Counted from the stretch's first letter, positions 1 to 8,045 are shown. The stretch: 64,000 bases of DNA from Planctomycetaceae bacterium (GCA_021372945.1 JAJFTK010000082.1:1-64000), one strand, 5' to 3'. Notes: generated by a model from the sequence alone, not told the origin. Translations and numbers: made by a program.

Positions 1-244
1 AATCATGCAGCCTCCGTGCGAATAAGTAATGCTCAACACAAGACTTATCGGCATTTGAGGCTGTTTTTGTTGAATCACTGCTATCATCAAAAATCTTTCA
101 ATCGGTCAGTTTGAGTTATTTAAAAGCAACACAGGTTCAATTGGGACTGCTGCTTAACTTCGGCCCTCGAAAACTGGCTTATGACCGAATCATTAGATAA
201 TTTGTGTGCATCTGTGTTAATCTGTGGCTAAAGGAAAATAGCAA
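1..244. other. Intergenic region upstream of gatB
   Basis: No gene is visible here: all frames are broken by stops and there is no tRNA-like fold. The last 40 bases, just before the gatB ribosome binding site, contain two imperfect copies of CATCTGTGTTAATCTGTGG-like text, a type of short intergenic filler. The left edge of the window may hold the 3' flank of a gene that lies outside. Confidence 0.5.
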
Positions 245-1702
245 ATGGAATATAAGATAATCGTGGGGTTGGAGATCCATGTTCACCTGGCGACGCGGAC
301 GAAGATCTTCTGCGGCTGCCGACAGGCGTATGGCGACACGGCCAATACGCACGTATGTCCGGTGTGCCTGGGGATGCCGGGGGCGCTGCCGGTGATGAAT
401 CGGCAGGCGCTGGAGTTTGCGATATTGACGGGGCTGGCGCTCAATTGCACGATCGCCAGGTTTACCAAATGGGACCGCAAGAGCTATTACTACCCTGATT
501 TGTCAAAGAATTACCAGATCAGCCAATACGACCTGCCGCTCAGTTACAACGGCTATGTTGAAATTCCGCTGGCGGACGGGACGAGCAAGAAGATCCGCAT
601 CCGCCGGGCGCACCTGGAGGAGGACGCCGGCAAGAATACGCATACGCTGGGGAATTTCTCTGCGATCGATCTGAACCGCTCCGGGAGCGGCCTTCTGGAG
701 ATCGTGACCGAGCCGGACATGAACAGCCCGCAGGAAGTCGGGGCGATGGCGCGCGAGCTGCAGCGGATCGTGCGGTACCTGGGCGCGTCGGAGGCGGACA
801 TGCAAAAGGGACACATGCGGTTTGAGCCGAATATCAACCTGCACATCACGCGCGGCGGGCAGGTGTTCAAGACGCCTATCACCGAGGTCAAAAACCTTAA
901 CAGCTTTCGGGCCATCGAAAAGAGTATCGTGTACGAGGCGCACCGGCAGTACCAGGAATTTCTGGAAACAGGCAAGACCATGCGGATGGGCAATAAGAGC
1001 ACGTACGGGTGGGACGATGTGAATCAGGTGACGGTCCTGCAGCGTGAGAAGGAAGAGGCGCACGATTACCGCTATTTCCCGGACCCGGATCTGGTGCCGG
1101 TGGTTGTGGATGACGCATGGCTGGACGAGATTCGCGGCAGGCTTTGCGAGCTTCCGATCCAGATGCAGATGCGGTTCGTGAACGAGTACGGACTCAGCGA
1201 TTATGACGCGGGGGTGCTGACAGCCGACCGCGCGACGGCCGAGTTTTTTGACCGCACGGTCAAGCTCGGCGGCGAGGCCAAGCGAGTGTGCAACCTGCTG
1301 ACACAGACGGGCCTGAAGCTTGCAAATGAAAAAAACGTGCGGGTGGACCAGTTGGGGATCACGCCGGAACAGCTCGCGACCATCGCGAAGATGGCCAATA
1401 GCGGCCTCATCAGCGCCACATCGGCGACGCTCATCTTTGAGGAAATCGCAAATTCCGGCGGGGATCCGGTTCAAATTGCAGAGGCAAAGAACCTCATTCA
1501 GAAGAGCGACGCCGGCGAGATCAAGATGCTCATCGACGCGGTCATCGCCGAAAATGCCGAAGCCGTCCAGGACGCCAGGAGCAATCCGAAAAAGGCCAAG
1601 AAGGCCTTGGGCTTTCTCATGGGCCAGGTCATCCAGCGAAGCAAAGGCCAGGCGAATCCGAAGATAGTGTCGGAGATCCTGAACAAGAAGCTGAACGCCT
1701 AG
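245..1702 (+). CDS. gatB: Aspartyl/glutamyl-tRNA(Asn/Gln) amidotransferase subunit B
   Basis: This is the GatB subunit of the GatCAB complex. It recognises Glu-tRNA(Gln) or Asp-tRNA(Asn), activates the misacylated aminoacyl group with ATP, and receives ammonia from GatA to form Gln-tRNA(Gln) or Asn-tRNA(Asn) in the cytoplasm. The 485-residue length fits the family. The N-terminal catalytic cradle starts with GLEIHVHL (residues 9-16), followed by a CxC...CxxC cysteine cluster (C23, C25, C38, C41) that probably binds zinc. The GatB/YqeY tRNA-binding helical domain fills roughly residues 335-483. The ATG start is preceded by AAAGGA. gatA and gatC are not in the window, so the gene is separated from its partners or they lie outside. 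It converges on the rluB-like gene across a repeat-bearing gap. Confidence 0.96.
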   Translation: MEYKIIVGLEIHVHLATRTKIFCGCRQAYGDTANTHVCPVCLGMPGALPVMNRQALEFAILTGLALNCTIARFTKWDRKSYYYPDLSKNYQISQYDLPLSYNGYVEIPLADGTSKKIRIRRAHLEEDAGKNTHTLGNFSAIDLNRSGSGLLEIVTEPDMNSPQEVGAMARELQRIVRYLGASEADMQKGHMRFEPNINLHITRGGQVFKTPITEVKNLNSFRAIEKSIVYEAHRQYQEFLETGKTMRMGNKSTYGWDDVNQVTVLQREKEEAHDYRYFPDPDLVPVVVDDAWLDEIRGRLCELPIQMQMRFVNEYGLSDYDAGVLTADRATAEFFDRTVKLGGEAKRVCNLLTQTGLKLANEKNVRVDQLGITPEQLATIAKMANSGLISATSATLIFEEIANSGGDPVQIAEAKNLIQKSDAGEIKMLIDAVIAENAEAVQDARSNPKKAKKALGFLMGQVIQRSKGQANPKIVSEILNKKLNA

Positions 1703-1787
1703 CAGCGCAGGCTGGCCCTTCTACGCACAAGAGCTGCGAAGGATAAAAAGCCTGCGTTACATTAACAGCGCAGGCAAGATGCGTGCT
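1703..1787. repeat. Family A intergenic repeat (GCAGGCTGG hairpin type)
   Basis: The gap between the convergent gatB and rluB genes carries fragments of a dispersed element: CAGCGCAGGCTGG at 1703-1715 and a hairpin at 1750-1775 (GCCTGCG, 12-base loop, CGCAGGC). No T-run follows the stem, so it is not a classic terminator, though it may still help end both transcripts. Related copies lie at 7123-7206, 20147-20201 and 47697-47720. Confidence 0.6.
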
Positions 1788-2555
1788 TTACTTCTCAGTG
1801 GTGCGTTTGAGATAGGCGACCTGGGCGGGGGTGAGGCGGGTGTAGGCGCCGGGGGCCAAGCCCTTTAAAACGATGTTGCCGATCTGGGTGCGTTTGAGGG
1901 CCTTGACCTTGTAGCCCAGGTGGGCGAACGTGCGGCGGACCTGCCGATTAAGCCCCTGGCGAATACTGACCTCGAGCAGCGTGTCCTCGTTGGATTTGCG
2001 AAGCACCTTGATGGCGGCTCGCTCGGTCTTGCCCTCGGAGAGCCAGACGCCCTTCTTGATCTTCTCGATATCCTCGCCTTCCATGCGGCCGCGAATAGTA
2101 ACCTGGTACGTCTTGGGCAGTTCGTAGCGCGGGTGCGTGAGGCGGTTGATGAGTTCGGAGTCGTTGGTGAGGATGATCGCACCGGTCGTGTCGGAGTCGA
2201 GGCGCCCGACGCACATCACACGCTCGGGCGAATCGACCAGGTCAACCGCCTTGGGGCGATGCTGCGGGTCAAAGCTTGTACAGATGACGCCCTTGGGCTT
2301 GTTGAGCAGGTAATAAAGCTTTTTCGGCTGCTTGATGCGGTGGCCATCGACGCGGATATCGTCGGTGTCGGGGTTGGCAAAGGCCGGCAGCGTATCGACG
2401 ACCTGGCCGTTGACGGTGACAACGCCCTCCTGGATGAGTTCCTCGCATTTGCGGCGAGAATCGATGCCGGAGTTGGCCAAGATCTTCTGAAGGCGCTGCA
2501 TGCCCTCAGGGGCGGTCGATGGCTTCTGCTTAACGGGTCTGGGTCTTCTTGGCAT
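1788..2555 (-). CDS. rluB: 23S rRNA pseudouridine synthase, RluB/RsuA family
   Basis: This enzyme isomerises a specific uridine in rRNA to pseudouridine. The 255-residue protein has an N-terminal S4 RNA-binding domain (about residues 19-65, RLQKILANSGIDSRR), then the RsuA-type catalytic domain with the GRLDSDTTG motif, in which D120 is the nucleophile. The basic N-terminus (MPRRPRPVKQKP) is usual for RluB-like proteins. The short length and sequence fit RluB (position 2605 in E. coli numbering), but RluE, RluF or RsuA specificity cannot be excluded from sequence alone. The ATG at 2555 has only a weak ribosome binding site. The gene lies downstream of lemA on the same strand, separated by 227 bases containing repeats. 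Confidence 0.92.
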   Translation of the reverse strand: MPRRPRPVKQKPSTAPEGMQRLQKILANSGIDSRRKCEELIQEGVVTVNGQVVDTLPAFANPDTDDIRVDGHRIKQPKKLYYLLNKPKGVICTSFDPQHRPKAVDLVDSPERVMCVGRLDSDTTGAIILTNDSELINRLTHPRYELPKTYQVTIRGRMEGEDIEKIKKGVWLSEGKTERAAIKVLRKSNEDTLLEVSIRQGLNRQVRRTFAHLGYKVKALKRTQIGNIVLKGLAPGAYTRLTPAQVAYLKRTTEK

Positions 2556-2590
2556 ATTAAATAGCTTTCTTCATCATACGTAACCGTTCA

Positions 2591-2739
2591 CGGTCATTCC
2601 GAGTGAAGGCGCTTTGGCCTTCATCGAGGAATCTATTTTATTCAGTATACCCACTTCTATCGTCATTGAATTGGAATTTCCTTTTTTCAAACAGATTCCT
2701 CCGCCCGCCTTTTATGAAGGCGGACGTTCGGAATGACCC
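2591..2739. repeat. Family B intergenic repeat (hairpin plus GTTCGGAATGA)
   Basis: Between lemA and rluB lie two linked elements. At 2596-2632 a long imperfect hairpin pairs ATTCC with GGAAT on the outside and GAAGGC with GCCTTC inside (2605-2610 with 2617-2622). At 2706-2722 a second hairpin (CGCCTT, TTATG loop, AAGGCG) is followed by GACGTTCGGAATGACC. The second unit has the same layout as the element at 32533-32563. These look like a dispersed non-coding repeat family rather than terminators, because no T-run follows. Confidence 0.55.
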
Positions 2740-2782
2740 TTTTGTGCAAAAGCTGCCATATTGTGAATGCTCACCATCATGC

Positions 2783-3376
2783 TTATTTGCTGAAATCCAC
2801 CTTGGGGGCGGTTTGCGCCTCCGGGGCCGCCTCGAACATCGGCATTGGTTTTACGCCGGCACGACGGGCGAAAAACGAACCGATGAACTCCCTCGCATAG
2901 ACATTCAAGTCCCGCGCAGCCTCATTATAGCGAGTTCGCGCCACATTGATACGATTTTCCGTGCCTTCCAGGCTGTCCTGCAGAGCGAGAAAGTTCTGAT
3001 TGGCTTTGAGTTCGGGATACCGCTCCTGCAATACGAGCAGACGCGAGAGCAGACCGGTCATGGTGTTGGCCGACTCCATTCGCTGCTCGGGGGTGTTGGT
3101 CTGAAAGTACTGCGTGCGGGCCTGCGCAATCTTTTCGAAAAGCTCGGATTCATGAGTTGCGTAGCCTTTGACGGTCTCGACGAGATTGGGAATGAGGTCG
3201 AGCCGTCGCTGGAGGGCCGAATCGACGTTGGCCCAGGCTGTCTTGGCTTCCTCTTCCAGGCGGATGGCCTTGTTATAGCCGCGAATGTACCAGGGGATCA
3301 AGAGCAATCCCAGGACAACCAGTACGATGACAATGATCCCGACAAAGGCTAACGCTGCTGCTCCGTTTCGTTTCAT
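2783..3376 (-). CDS. lemA: LemA family membrane protein
   Basis: LemA proteins are small membrane-anchored helical bundles of uncertain role, often found next to TPM-domain proteins as here. The reading frame is open well upstream into the neighbouring TPM gene, but the ATG at 3376 has a good GGAG site nine bases before it, giving a 197-residue protein of the usual LemA length. Residues 8-27 form a single hydrophobic segment (AALAFVGIIVIVLVVLGLLL), followed by the conserved RLDLIPNLVETVKGYA region and long helices. The C-terminus is predicted to sit outside the inner membrane. An ATG at 3400 is a possible alternative start. It probably shares a transcript with the TPM gene 100 bases upstream. 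Confidence 0.93.
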   Translation of the reverse strand: MKRNGAAALAFVGIIVIVLVVLGLLLIPWYIRGYNKAIRLEEEAKTAWANVDSALQRRLDLIPNLVETVKGYATHESELFEKIAQARTQYFQTNTPEQRMESANTMTGLLSRLLVLQERYPELKANQNFLALQDSLEGTENRINVARTRYNEAARDLNVYAREFIGSFFARRAGVKPMPMFEAAPEAQTAPKVDFSK

Positions 3377-3476
3377 GTTTTTTATCTCCGTTTTTTCCAT
3401 ATAATTAAATAACAAGCTGACGCTTGAACTCCTACAGAATACGCGCCCAGTAGCGTGAATGTTACAAGATTTCAAT

Positions 3477-4289
3477 TCACCATCCGCCGGAGGCGCCGCC
3501 TCCACCGAATCCGCCGCCGCCCCCGCCGCCAAAGCCGCCTCCAAAACCGCCGCGTCCGCCAAAACCCCCGCCGAATCCGCCGCCGGAGCCCCAATAGCCG
3601 CGCTGGCTATGGCTATATGGATTGCGGCCGGCTCCGTAGCGCATACCGAATAGAAGCCAGAGAGGCCATAAAATCGAGCCGCGGCTCGCCAGAGTCACAA
3701 ACAAGAGAATAAAGAATATGGGATACAGCATCGCGCAACACGGTGTTGGGCTGCCCTGTTTAGCGGGCGGGCGATAGCCGGCAGGGATGCCGGAAAGCTG
3801 AACGTTATAGTGCTTGGCGATCGTGTTGACGATCGCAAGCGTCGTTTGATAGATGCCTTCGGAGGAGCGGCCCTGACGCATCGCGGGCACGAGGACGTCG
3901 CGGCCGACGCGTCCGCAATACTGGTCCGTCAGAAATTCTTCGAGGCCATAGCCGATCTCGAAACGGTAGGCGCGGTCATCGAAGGCGATCGTAAATAACA
4001 GGCCATTATCCTTATCGGCCTGGCCAAGTTTCCATTGTTCGGCCAGTTCGATCGAATACTGCTCGATCGGAATGCCGCCGGTGGTTTTGACGGTGAGGAC
4101 GATAAACTGCACACCCGTCTTCTGCTCCAACTCCTTGAGCAGACCATTGAGCCGCTGCTCGTGTTCCGCAGAGACAATTGCCGCCTTGTCTTCAACATAA
4201 TTAGCGGGTACGGGCAGACTGACCTTTGCCGCCGGAACACACTGCGGCAGCAAGGCAAAACAAAGGACATAAAGCAGAGTTCGCTTCAC
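3477..4289 (-). CDS. TPM-domain (YgcG/DUF477) membrane protein with glycine-rich tail
   Basis: The protein has a signal peptide (residues 1-22 or so), a TPM domain of roughly 130 residues beginning at NYVEDKAAIVSAEHEQRLN, a hydrophobic hairpin (PIFFILLFVTLASRGSILWPLWLLF), and a tail of about 40 residues made almost only of glycine and phenylalanine. TPM domains are a thylakoid/bacterial fold linked to acid-phosphatase activity in plant TLP18.3, and in bacteria to envelope maintenance next to LemA. I chose the GTG at 4289: it starts two bases after the stop of the upstream gene and has GGAG nine bases before it. A GTG at 4304 would overlap that gene. The tail is typical of bacterial YgcG proteins, so it is not an assembly error. 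Confidence 0.9.
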   Translation of the reverse strand: MKRTLLYVLCFALLPQCVPAAKVSLPVPANYVEDKAAIVSAEHEQRLNGLLKELEQKTGVQFIVLTVKTTGGIPIEQYSIELAEQWKLGQADKDNGLLFTIAFDDRAYRFEIGYGLEEFLTDQYCGRVGRDVLVPAMRQGRSSEGIYQTTLAIVNTIAKHYNVQLSGIPAGYRPPAKQGSPTPCCAMLYPIFFILLFVTLASRGSILWPLWLLFGMRYGAGRNPYSHSQRGYWGSGGGFGGGFGGRGGFGGGFGGGGGGGFGGGGASGGW

Positions 4290-4291
4290 GA

Positions 4292-5023
4292 TCACGCTCT
4301 CCACTGGTCGGCGATCCCTGAGAGAGACTCGATCACGTCGGAAGCCTGCACAAAGAGACCGCGAATCTGTTCGGCGCTTTCGTGCAGCCTTCTGTAGCGG
4401 AAACTATACGCCGTTTTGAAGGCATCCATGTCAACACTGAATAGCGTTTTAACCTGGTCAAAGGTATTGATGAGACACGCCGGACGGTTGGAATCCCGCA
4501 GCCAAAGCATCGCCCGCAGATACGGCGCCAGTTCCTTGGCAACATTGGTCAGAAGCGCGGCGATGGCATGCTTCTTTTCGGCCGAATTGATGTATCCCTG
4601 CTGCAATTGAATCTGGAGCGATTTGAATTGCCGTTCGCATTGCAGTCGGACATCCTCCTTTGAAAAGGTCAAGGAAACAAAAGGATCCTGACCGCAGATG
4701 GTATGATGAAATGCCTGAAAGTCGAGCCATTCGACGGCAAACACGTCACATGAACGTTCGATATAAGCGGGCGTCATCAACAAAGGGGCACGCAAACGCT
4801 TGCGTCCCATCGAAGGACCTATTTGGGACAGGGATGATAAGATGCCATTATTAACCTTGTCCACAACCAGGACCGAGTTGATGTCGCTCTTGCCCGCGAC
4901 GAAATCATCCGTGACGGCGCTGCCGATAAGCGTGAGGCTCTGCAGGGCCGGACCCAGCCGTTCCTTGAGCGTTCTAACCAGTTGCTCAACAGTTTTGTTG
5001 ATTTCCTGTCGAACATGTTCCAT
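4292..5023 (-). CDS. Nucleotidyltransferase-fold protein
   Basis: This 243-residue protein starts with a minimal nucleotidyltransferase signature: G34-S35, then S46-D47-I48-N49 in KSDINSVLVV. The usual DxD metal-binding pair is therefore DxN, which is common in a bacterial subfamily of unknown substrate and may mean weak or no transferase activity. The rest is helical with no membrane segment, so it should be cytoplasmic. It is the first gene of a leftward group with the TPM and LemA genes, and its stop is two bases from the TPM start, so translation is probably coupled. I cannot name a substrate. Confidence 0.72.
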   Translation of the reverse strand: MEHVRQEINKTVEQLVRTLKERLGPALQSLTLIGSAVTDDFVAGKSDINSVLVVDKVNNGILSSLSQIGPSMGRKRLRAPLLMTPAYIERSCDVFAVEWLDFQAFHHTICGQDPFVSLTFSKEDVRLQCERQFKSLQIQLQQGYINSAEKKHAIAALLTNVAKELAPYLRAMLWLRDSNRPACLINTFDQVKTLFSVDMDAFKTAYSFRYRRLHESAEQIRGLFVQASDVIESLSGIADQWRA

Positions 5024-5046
5024 GTTGATCTCCCCGCATTAAGTTG

Positions 5047-5274
5047 TCACCGGCGAAATATATGGTACAACCAGACCGCCAAAGTCATTATCAAAGACAA
5101 AATGATGCAGGTCGTCAATGGAAAAAAGACCTTCCAGTTGCGGCCGCTCCACTCTAGATCGCCGGGCAAACGGAAGAATCCGACCCGTGACAACAGCATC
5201 ATCAGGGCCCCTGCCGCCGCCAGGACCAAGCCGGCCGCGAGCAGCCATTTTCCAAATTGACCAAGATCCTGCAT
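5047..5274 (-). CDS. DUF2905 small membrane protein
   Basis: The 75-residue protein has two hydrophobic segments (LLAAGLVLAAAGALMMLLSRV and PLTTCIILSLIMTLAVWLY) separated by the conserved loop RLPGDLEWSGRNWKVFFP. This arrangement defines the DUF2905 family of inner-membrane proteins of unknown function. The length is normal. It sits 24 bases upstream of the nucleotidyltransferase-like gene on the same strand and is probably the promoter-proximal gene of that group. Confidence 0.88.
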   Translation of the reverse strand: MQDLGQFGKWLLAAGLVLAAAGALMMLLSRVGFFRLPGDLEWSGRNWKVFFPLTTCIILSLIMTLAVWLYHIFRR

Positions 5275-5586
5275 ACGAATTCCATAACACTATAGCCGCG
5301 CCAAACAGCTCGCCGGTCAGCTTGACAACCGGGGCTGGAAGTTCCGGCTGCCTTTAAAGATTATACCCCCGGCGATTTGGCGGGCAAGTCAATTGTTGTA
5401 AACGCCCGAAACAAGCTAAAGTTACAGAATTCGTGTGAGTTTTCGGCTAAAAGAGGTTAATATCATCGAAAACCCGGTAAGCGGTTAAGCTTTTTTCTTG
5501 ACGAGCGAGGCCAAAAAGCCCATACTAGGTTGCGGGTTTTAGAACCGGTATAATCTATTCGTAACCATCATTACAGGAGTTGAGTT
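5275..5586. other. Divergent intergenic region before the coiled-coil gene
   Basis: This 312-base gap separates two divergent genes. It holds at least one good rightward promoter (5498-5526), a second TATAAT at 5549-5554 without a clear -35 box, and a strong AGGAG ribosome binding site at 5575-5579. I see no open frame or RNA fold in the remainder. Confidence 0.5.
5498..5526 (+). promoter_or_regulatory. Sigma-70-like promoter for the coiled-coil/BRCT-like gene
   Basis: TTGACG at 5498-5503 is followed, after 17 bases, by CATACT at 5521-5526. A second TATAAT lies at 5549-5554. Either would give a short leader before the ATG at 5587. Confidence 0.45.
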
Positions 5587-7029
5587 ATGGCAGCACGCCA
5601 AGGCTCTCAAAGCAACGCAATGCTTTATGCGTTAATCACCTTCGTAGGTCTTTTTATCATCAGCGCCGTAGCGGCGGTCGTTTATTACGTCAAGGCCGAA
5701 GATTACCGTGTCCTGTCGCAAAACGCCAAGGATGATCTGAATAAGATCGCCAACGCGGTCGAGAACGGCAGCCTTGCCAAGATTGTCGGCAAGCCGGAAG
5801 AAGGCAAGTCATACCTGGGCACTATGCAAAACGTAGTAAATAGTCTTTACTCGTTCATCCTCGGACAGGCTCCGGGGGCGGATATCCCGGCGACGGTCAA
5901 ATACAACCAGATCGTAATGGAGACCGACGCGATGATCAAGTCGCTCGGGCAGGATGTTAACCCGGCCATCGGTCCCAACGGCGTCGCCCTGCTGAATACG
6001 ATCCAGGAACTGAAGGTCAAGCTGGATAATGCCCGCAAGGAGAACCAGGACCTGAAGACCCGGGGCGAGGCGCTGCAGGGCAACCTGGACGACACGCAGC
6101 TCAAATTTGAGCAGGAGCGCCAAAAGCTGCTGGCCGAAGTGGACCAGTTCCAGGCGGAGATGAATTCGATCCGCGACCGCTTTGAGTCGCTGCAAAAGAC
6201 GATGACACTGGCTAACGACGAACAGATCCAATCGTTCAAGGATAAGCTTGAGCAAGAGCAAGCCAAGCTGACAGCCAAACAGCAGGAACTGCAGACGACC
6301 GAGAACAAGCTGGCGGAAAACGACACTCTGCTCAAAAACGCGCTGACGCAATTGGATGCGCTCAAGCCCAACCCCGATAAGGAAGTGGCTGCCTTCAAGC
6401 CGGACGCCAGGATCGTTCGCGTGGACCTGCAAAACGGGATCGTTTACCTGGACGCAGGGCTGAAGGATCATGTTTACCGCGGGTTGACATTCTCGATCTA
6501 TGACCGCAATAAGCCCATTCCGGAAGACGGCAAGGGTAAGGCCGAAATCGAGGTCTTCCAGGTCACTGACCAGGTCAGCGCCGCCCGGATCGTGCGCTCG
6601 GATAAGAAGAATCAGATCGACCCGGAGGATATCGTGGCCAATCTTATCTGGGACAGCAAGTCGGCAAACCGATTCGTGATCGCGGGCGATTTTGATTTTA
6701 ATAACGATGGCAAGGTCGATGCCGATGGGGCGCAGCGGATCCGTGAGATCATCGAGCGCTGGGGCGGGCAGGTGAGCGACGATGTCTCGATCAATACGGA
6801 TTTCATGATCGTAGGCAACAAACCGACGGTGCTTACGCGTCCAACGCAGGACGAACTGGACGTGGACCCGATCGCCGGCCAGCGCTACGAACAATCGAAG
6901 CAGAGGGCGGAGGCTTACGATGCGTTGATGCTGAAGGCCAATAACCTGGGAGTGCCGGTATTCAATGAGAAACGGTTTTTGTTCCTGATCGGGTATGACA
7001 CGCTATTCAATATGAACCCGCTGATCTAG
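5587..7029 (+). CDS. Membrane-anchored coiled-coil protein with BRCT-like C-terminus
   Basis: I do not recognise a named family for the whole protein. It has one transmembrane segment (about residues 12-35), a helical stretch, a long heptad-rich coiled coil (about 135-260), a small beta-rich domain (about 270-355), and a C-terminal region (361-475). That last region follows the BRCT pattern: a beta strand (FVIAG), a helix ending in the GG pair (IIERWGGQV), a strand with TDFMIVG, and the end piece ANNLGVPVFNEKRFLFLIGY. The loop after the first strand, DFNNDGKVDAD, resembles an EF-hand or dockerin calcium loop but lacks the acidic residue at position 12. AGGAG lies seven bases before the ATG, and a strong terminator follows the stop, so it is probably transcribed alone. 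The domain calls are by eye. Confidence 0.75.
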   Translation: MAARQGSQSNAMLYALITFVGLFIISAVAAVVYYVKAEDYRVLSQNAKDDLNKIANAVENGSLAKIVGKPEEGKSYLGTMQNVVNSLYSFILGQAPGADIPATVKYNQIVMETDAMIKSLGQDVNPAIGPNGVALLNTIQELKVKLDNARKENQDLKTRGEALQGNLDDTQLKFEQERQKLLAEVDQFQAEMNSIRDRFESLQKTMTLANDEQIQSFKDKLEQEQAKLTAKQQELQTTENKLAENDTLLKNALTQLDALKPNPDKEVAAFKPDARIVRVDLQNGIVYLDAGLKDHVYRGLTFSIYDRNKPIPEDGKGKAEIEVFQVTDQVSAARIVRSDKKNQIDPEDIVANLIWDSKSANRFVIAGDFDFNNDGKVDADGAQRIREIIERWGGQVSDDVSINTDFMIVGNKPTVLTRPTQDELDVDPIAGQRYEQSKQRAEAYDALMLKANNLGVPVFNEKRFLFLIGYDTLFNMNPLI

Positions 7030-7051
7030 TTTTGCTTTCAGATGCAGTTTG

Positions 7052-7083
7052 AAAAAGGCAGGTCCTGGACCTGCCTTTTTTTG
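7052..7083 (+). terminator. Rho-independent terminator
   Basis: GGCAGGTCC (7057-7065) and GGACCTGCC (7067-7075) form a near-perfect stem flanked by A-run on the left and T-run on the right, 22 bases after the stop of the coiled-coil gene. Because of the flanking A and T runs it could work in both directions and also end the leftward nnrE transcript. Confidence 0.9.
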
Positions 7084-7122
7084 TTTGTGTCGGCGGGAAT
7101 GCGAGTCTTTCGGTTTCGCACA

Positions 7123-7206
7123 GCGCAGGCTGGAAGTCTGCGTTACACTGCCTAAATCCAAGGCAGGCACGGAGGCCTGCCCCTGCCATATACAGCGCAG
7201 CGTTAC
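7123..7206. repeat. Family A intergenic repeat
   Basis: GCGCAGGCTGGAAGTCTGCG followed by TTAC at 7123-7146 is a near-complete copy of the family A element. A palindromic spacer (AGGCAGGCACGGAGGCCTGCC) and a partial copy, CAGCGCAGCGTTAC at 7193-7206, follow. The element runs up to the end of the leftward nnrE gene. Confidence 0.6.
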
Positions 7207-7898
7207 TTTACAATTCCGATGTCGGCCACGAATACCCGGCCGGTGACGTTACGGGATTCGGGACTTTCGACAAAGCCTTTTTTGAGGGCAGCCAGCGTCA
7301 CTGTAGCGGCCGCTTCGACGCAGACCGGCAGCGGTACCCCCGTGTCGCAATCCATGCCGGAAGGGATATCGACTGCGACAACGGGCAGGTTGTGGGCGTT
7401 CATACAGCTTATGAGCATCGCCTGCGGATTCTTCAATTCACTTTCAAATCCTGTCCCAAGGACGGCGTCAACCAGCAGGCCGGATGCGCCAATCACGTTC
7501 TTCACCTGCTTGAAAAGATCCGCCGATCCAAGATCGACTGTGGTCATGGGCAAGCCCATCTTTTGGCAGATAATGAAGTTGGTCTCGGCCTCGCCTTTGA
7601 GCCTGTTAGGATCGCCGCAAACGGCAATCCTGACCTCGATTCGGTGGTTACGCAGATGGCGCGCGATGGCGAAACCATCTCCTCCGTTGTTGCCGCCGCC
7701 GCAGAAGACGCAGACGCCTTTTTCGGCCGGCTGCCGGAAGTACGACAAGACGGCTTGGCTAATGTTTCCGGCGGCGTTTTCCATCAGCACCACGCCGGGG
7801 ATTTGCATCTGCCGGATCGCCCATTGATCGAAGGCCTTGGCCTGGACGCGATCGAATACCTGGAAGTCCGCCGTATTTTGCCCGTTCCACTCTTTCAT
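7203..7898 (-). CDS. nnrE: NAD(P)H-hydrate epimerase
   Basis: This enzyme interconverts the R and S forms of hydrated NAD(P)H (NADHX/NADPHX) so that the dehydratase can repair the damaged cofactor. The 231-residue protein is the YjeF N-terminal (Rossmann-like) domain only, with the nucleotide-binding motif VFCGGGNNGGDGFAIARHL and the later DAVLGTGF and DIPSGMDCDTG motifs. The ADP/ATP-dependent NADHX dehydratase domain, often fused behind it, is absent and must be encoded elsewhere. The frame is open to 7964, but I place the start at the ATG at 7898 because AAGGA lies at the right distance and conservation starts after it. It is divergent from the GH43 gene. Confidence 0.92.
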   Translation of the reverse strand: MKEWNGQNTADFQVFDRVQAKAFDQWAIRQMQIPGVVLMENAAGNISQAVLSYFRQPAEKGVCVFCGGGNNGGDGFAIARHLRNHRIEVRIAVCGDPNRLKGEAETNFIICQKMGLPMTTVDLGSADLFKQVKNVIGASGLLVDAVLGTGFESELKNPQAMLISCMNAHNLPVVAVDIPSGMDCDTGVPLPVCVEAAATVTLAALKKGFVESPESRNVTGRVFVADIGIVK

Positions 7899-8045
7899 GG
7901 TCGTTCCTTCCAAACTGCACTCGTGACAACGACTCATCTTATCGTCTTTGAGACGAACTAACAATATGGATTGTGGACTTTTGAGAAAATGCAGTTGAAT
8001 GTTGATAGAAACTGTCTTACATTAACCAAAAAATATGGAGGCATA

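Noticed and set aside
1750..1775. Hairpin after gatB as a rho-independent terminator
   Set aside because: No T-run follows on either strand; it matches the dispersed repeat family instead.
3477..3600. Glycine-codon repeat tract as a possible assembly artefact or microsatellite
   Set aside because: It encodes the glycine-rich tail typical of bacterial TPM-domain (YgcG) proteins and the frame is intact.
5809..6894. Long leftward frame opposite the coiled-coil gene
   Set aside because: Antisense shadow of a gene with clear coiled-coil and membrane signals and good start and terminator.
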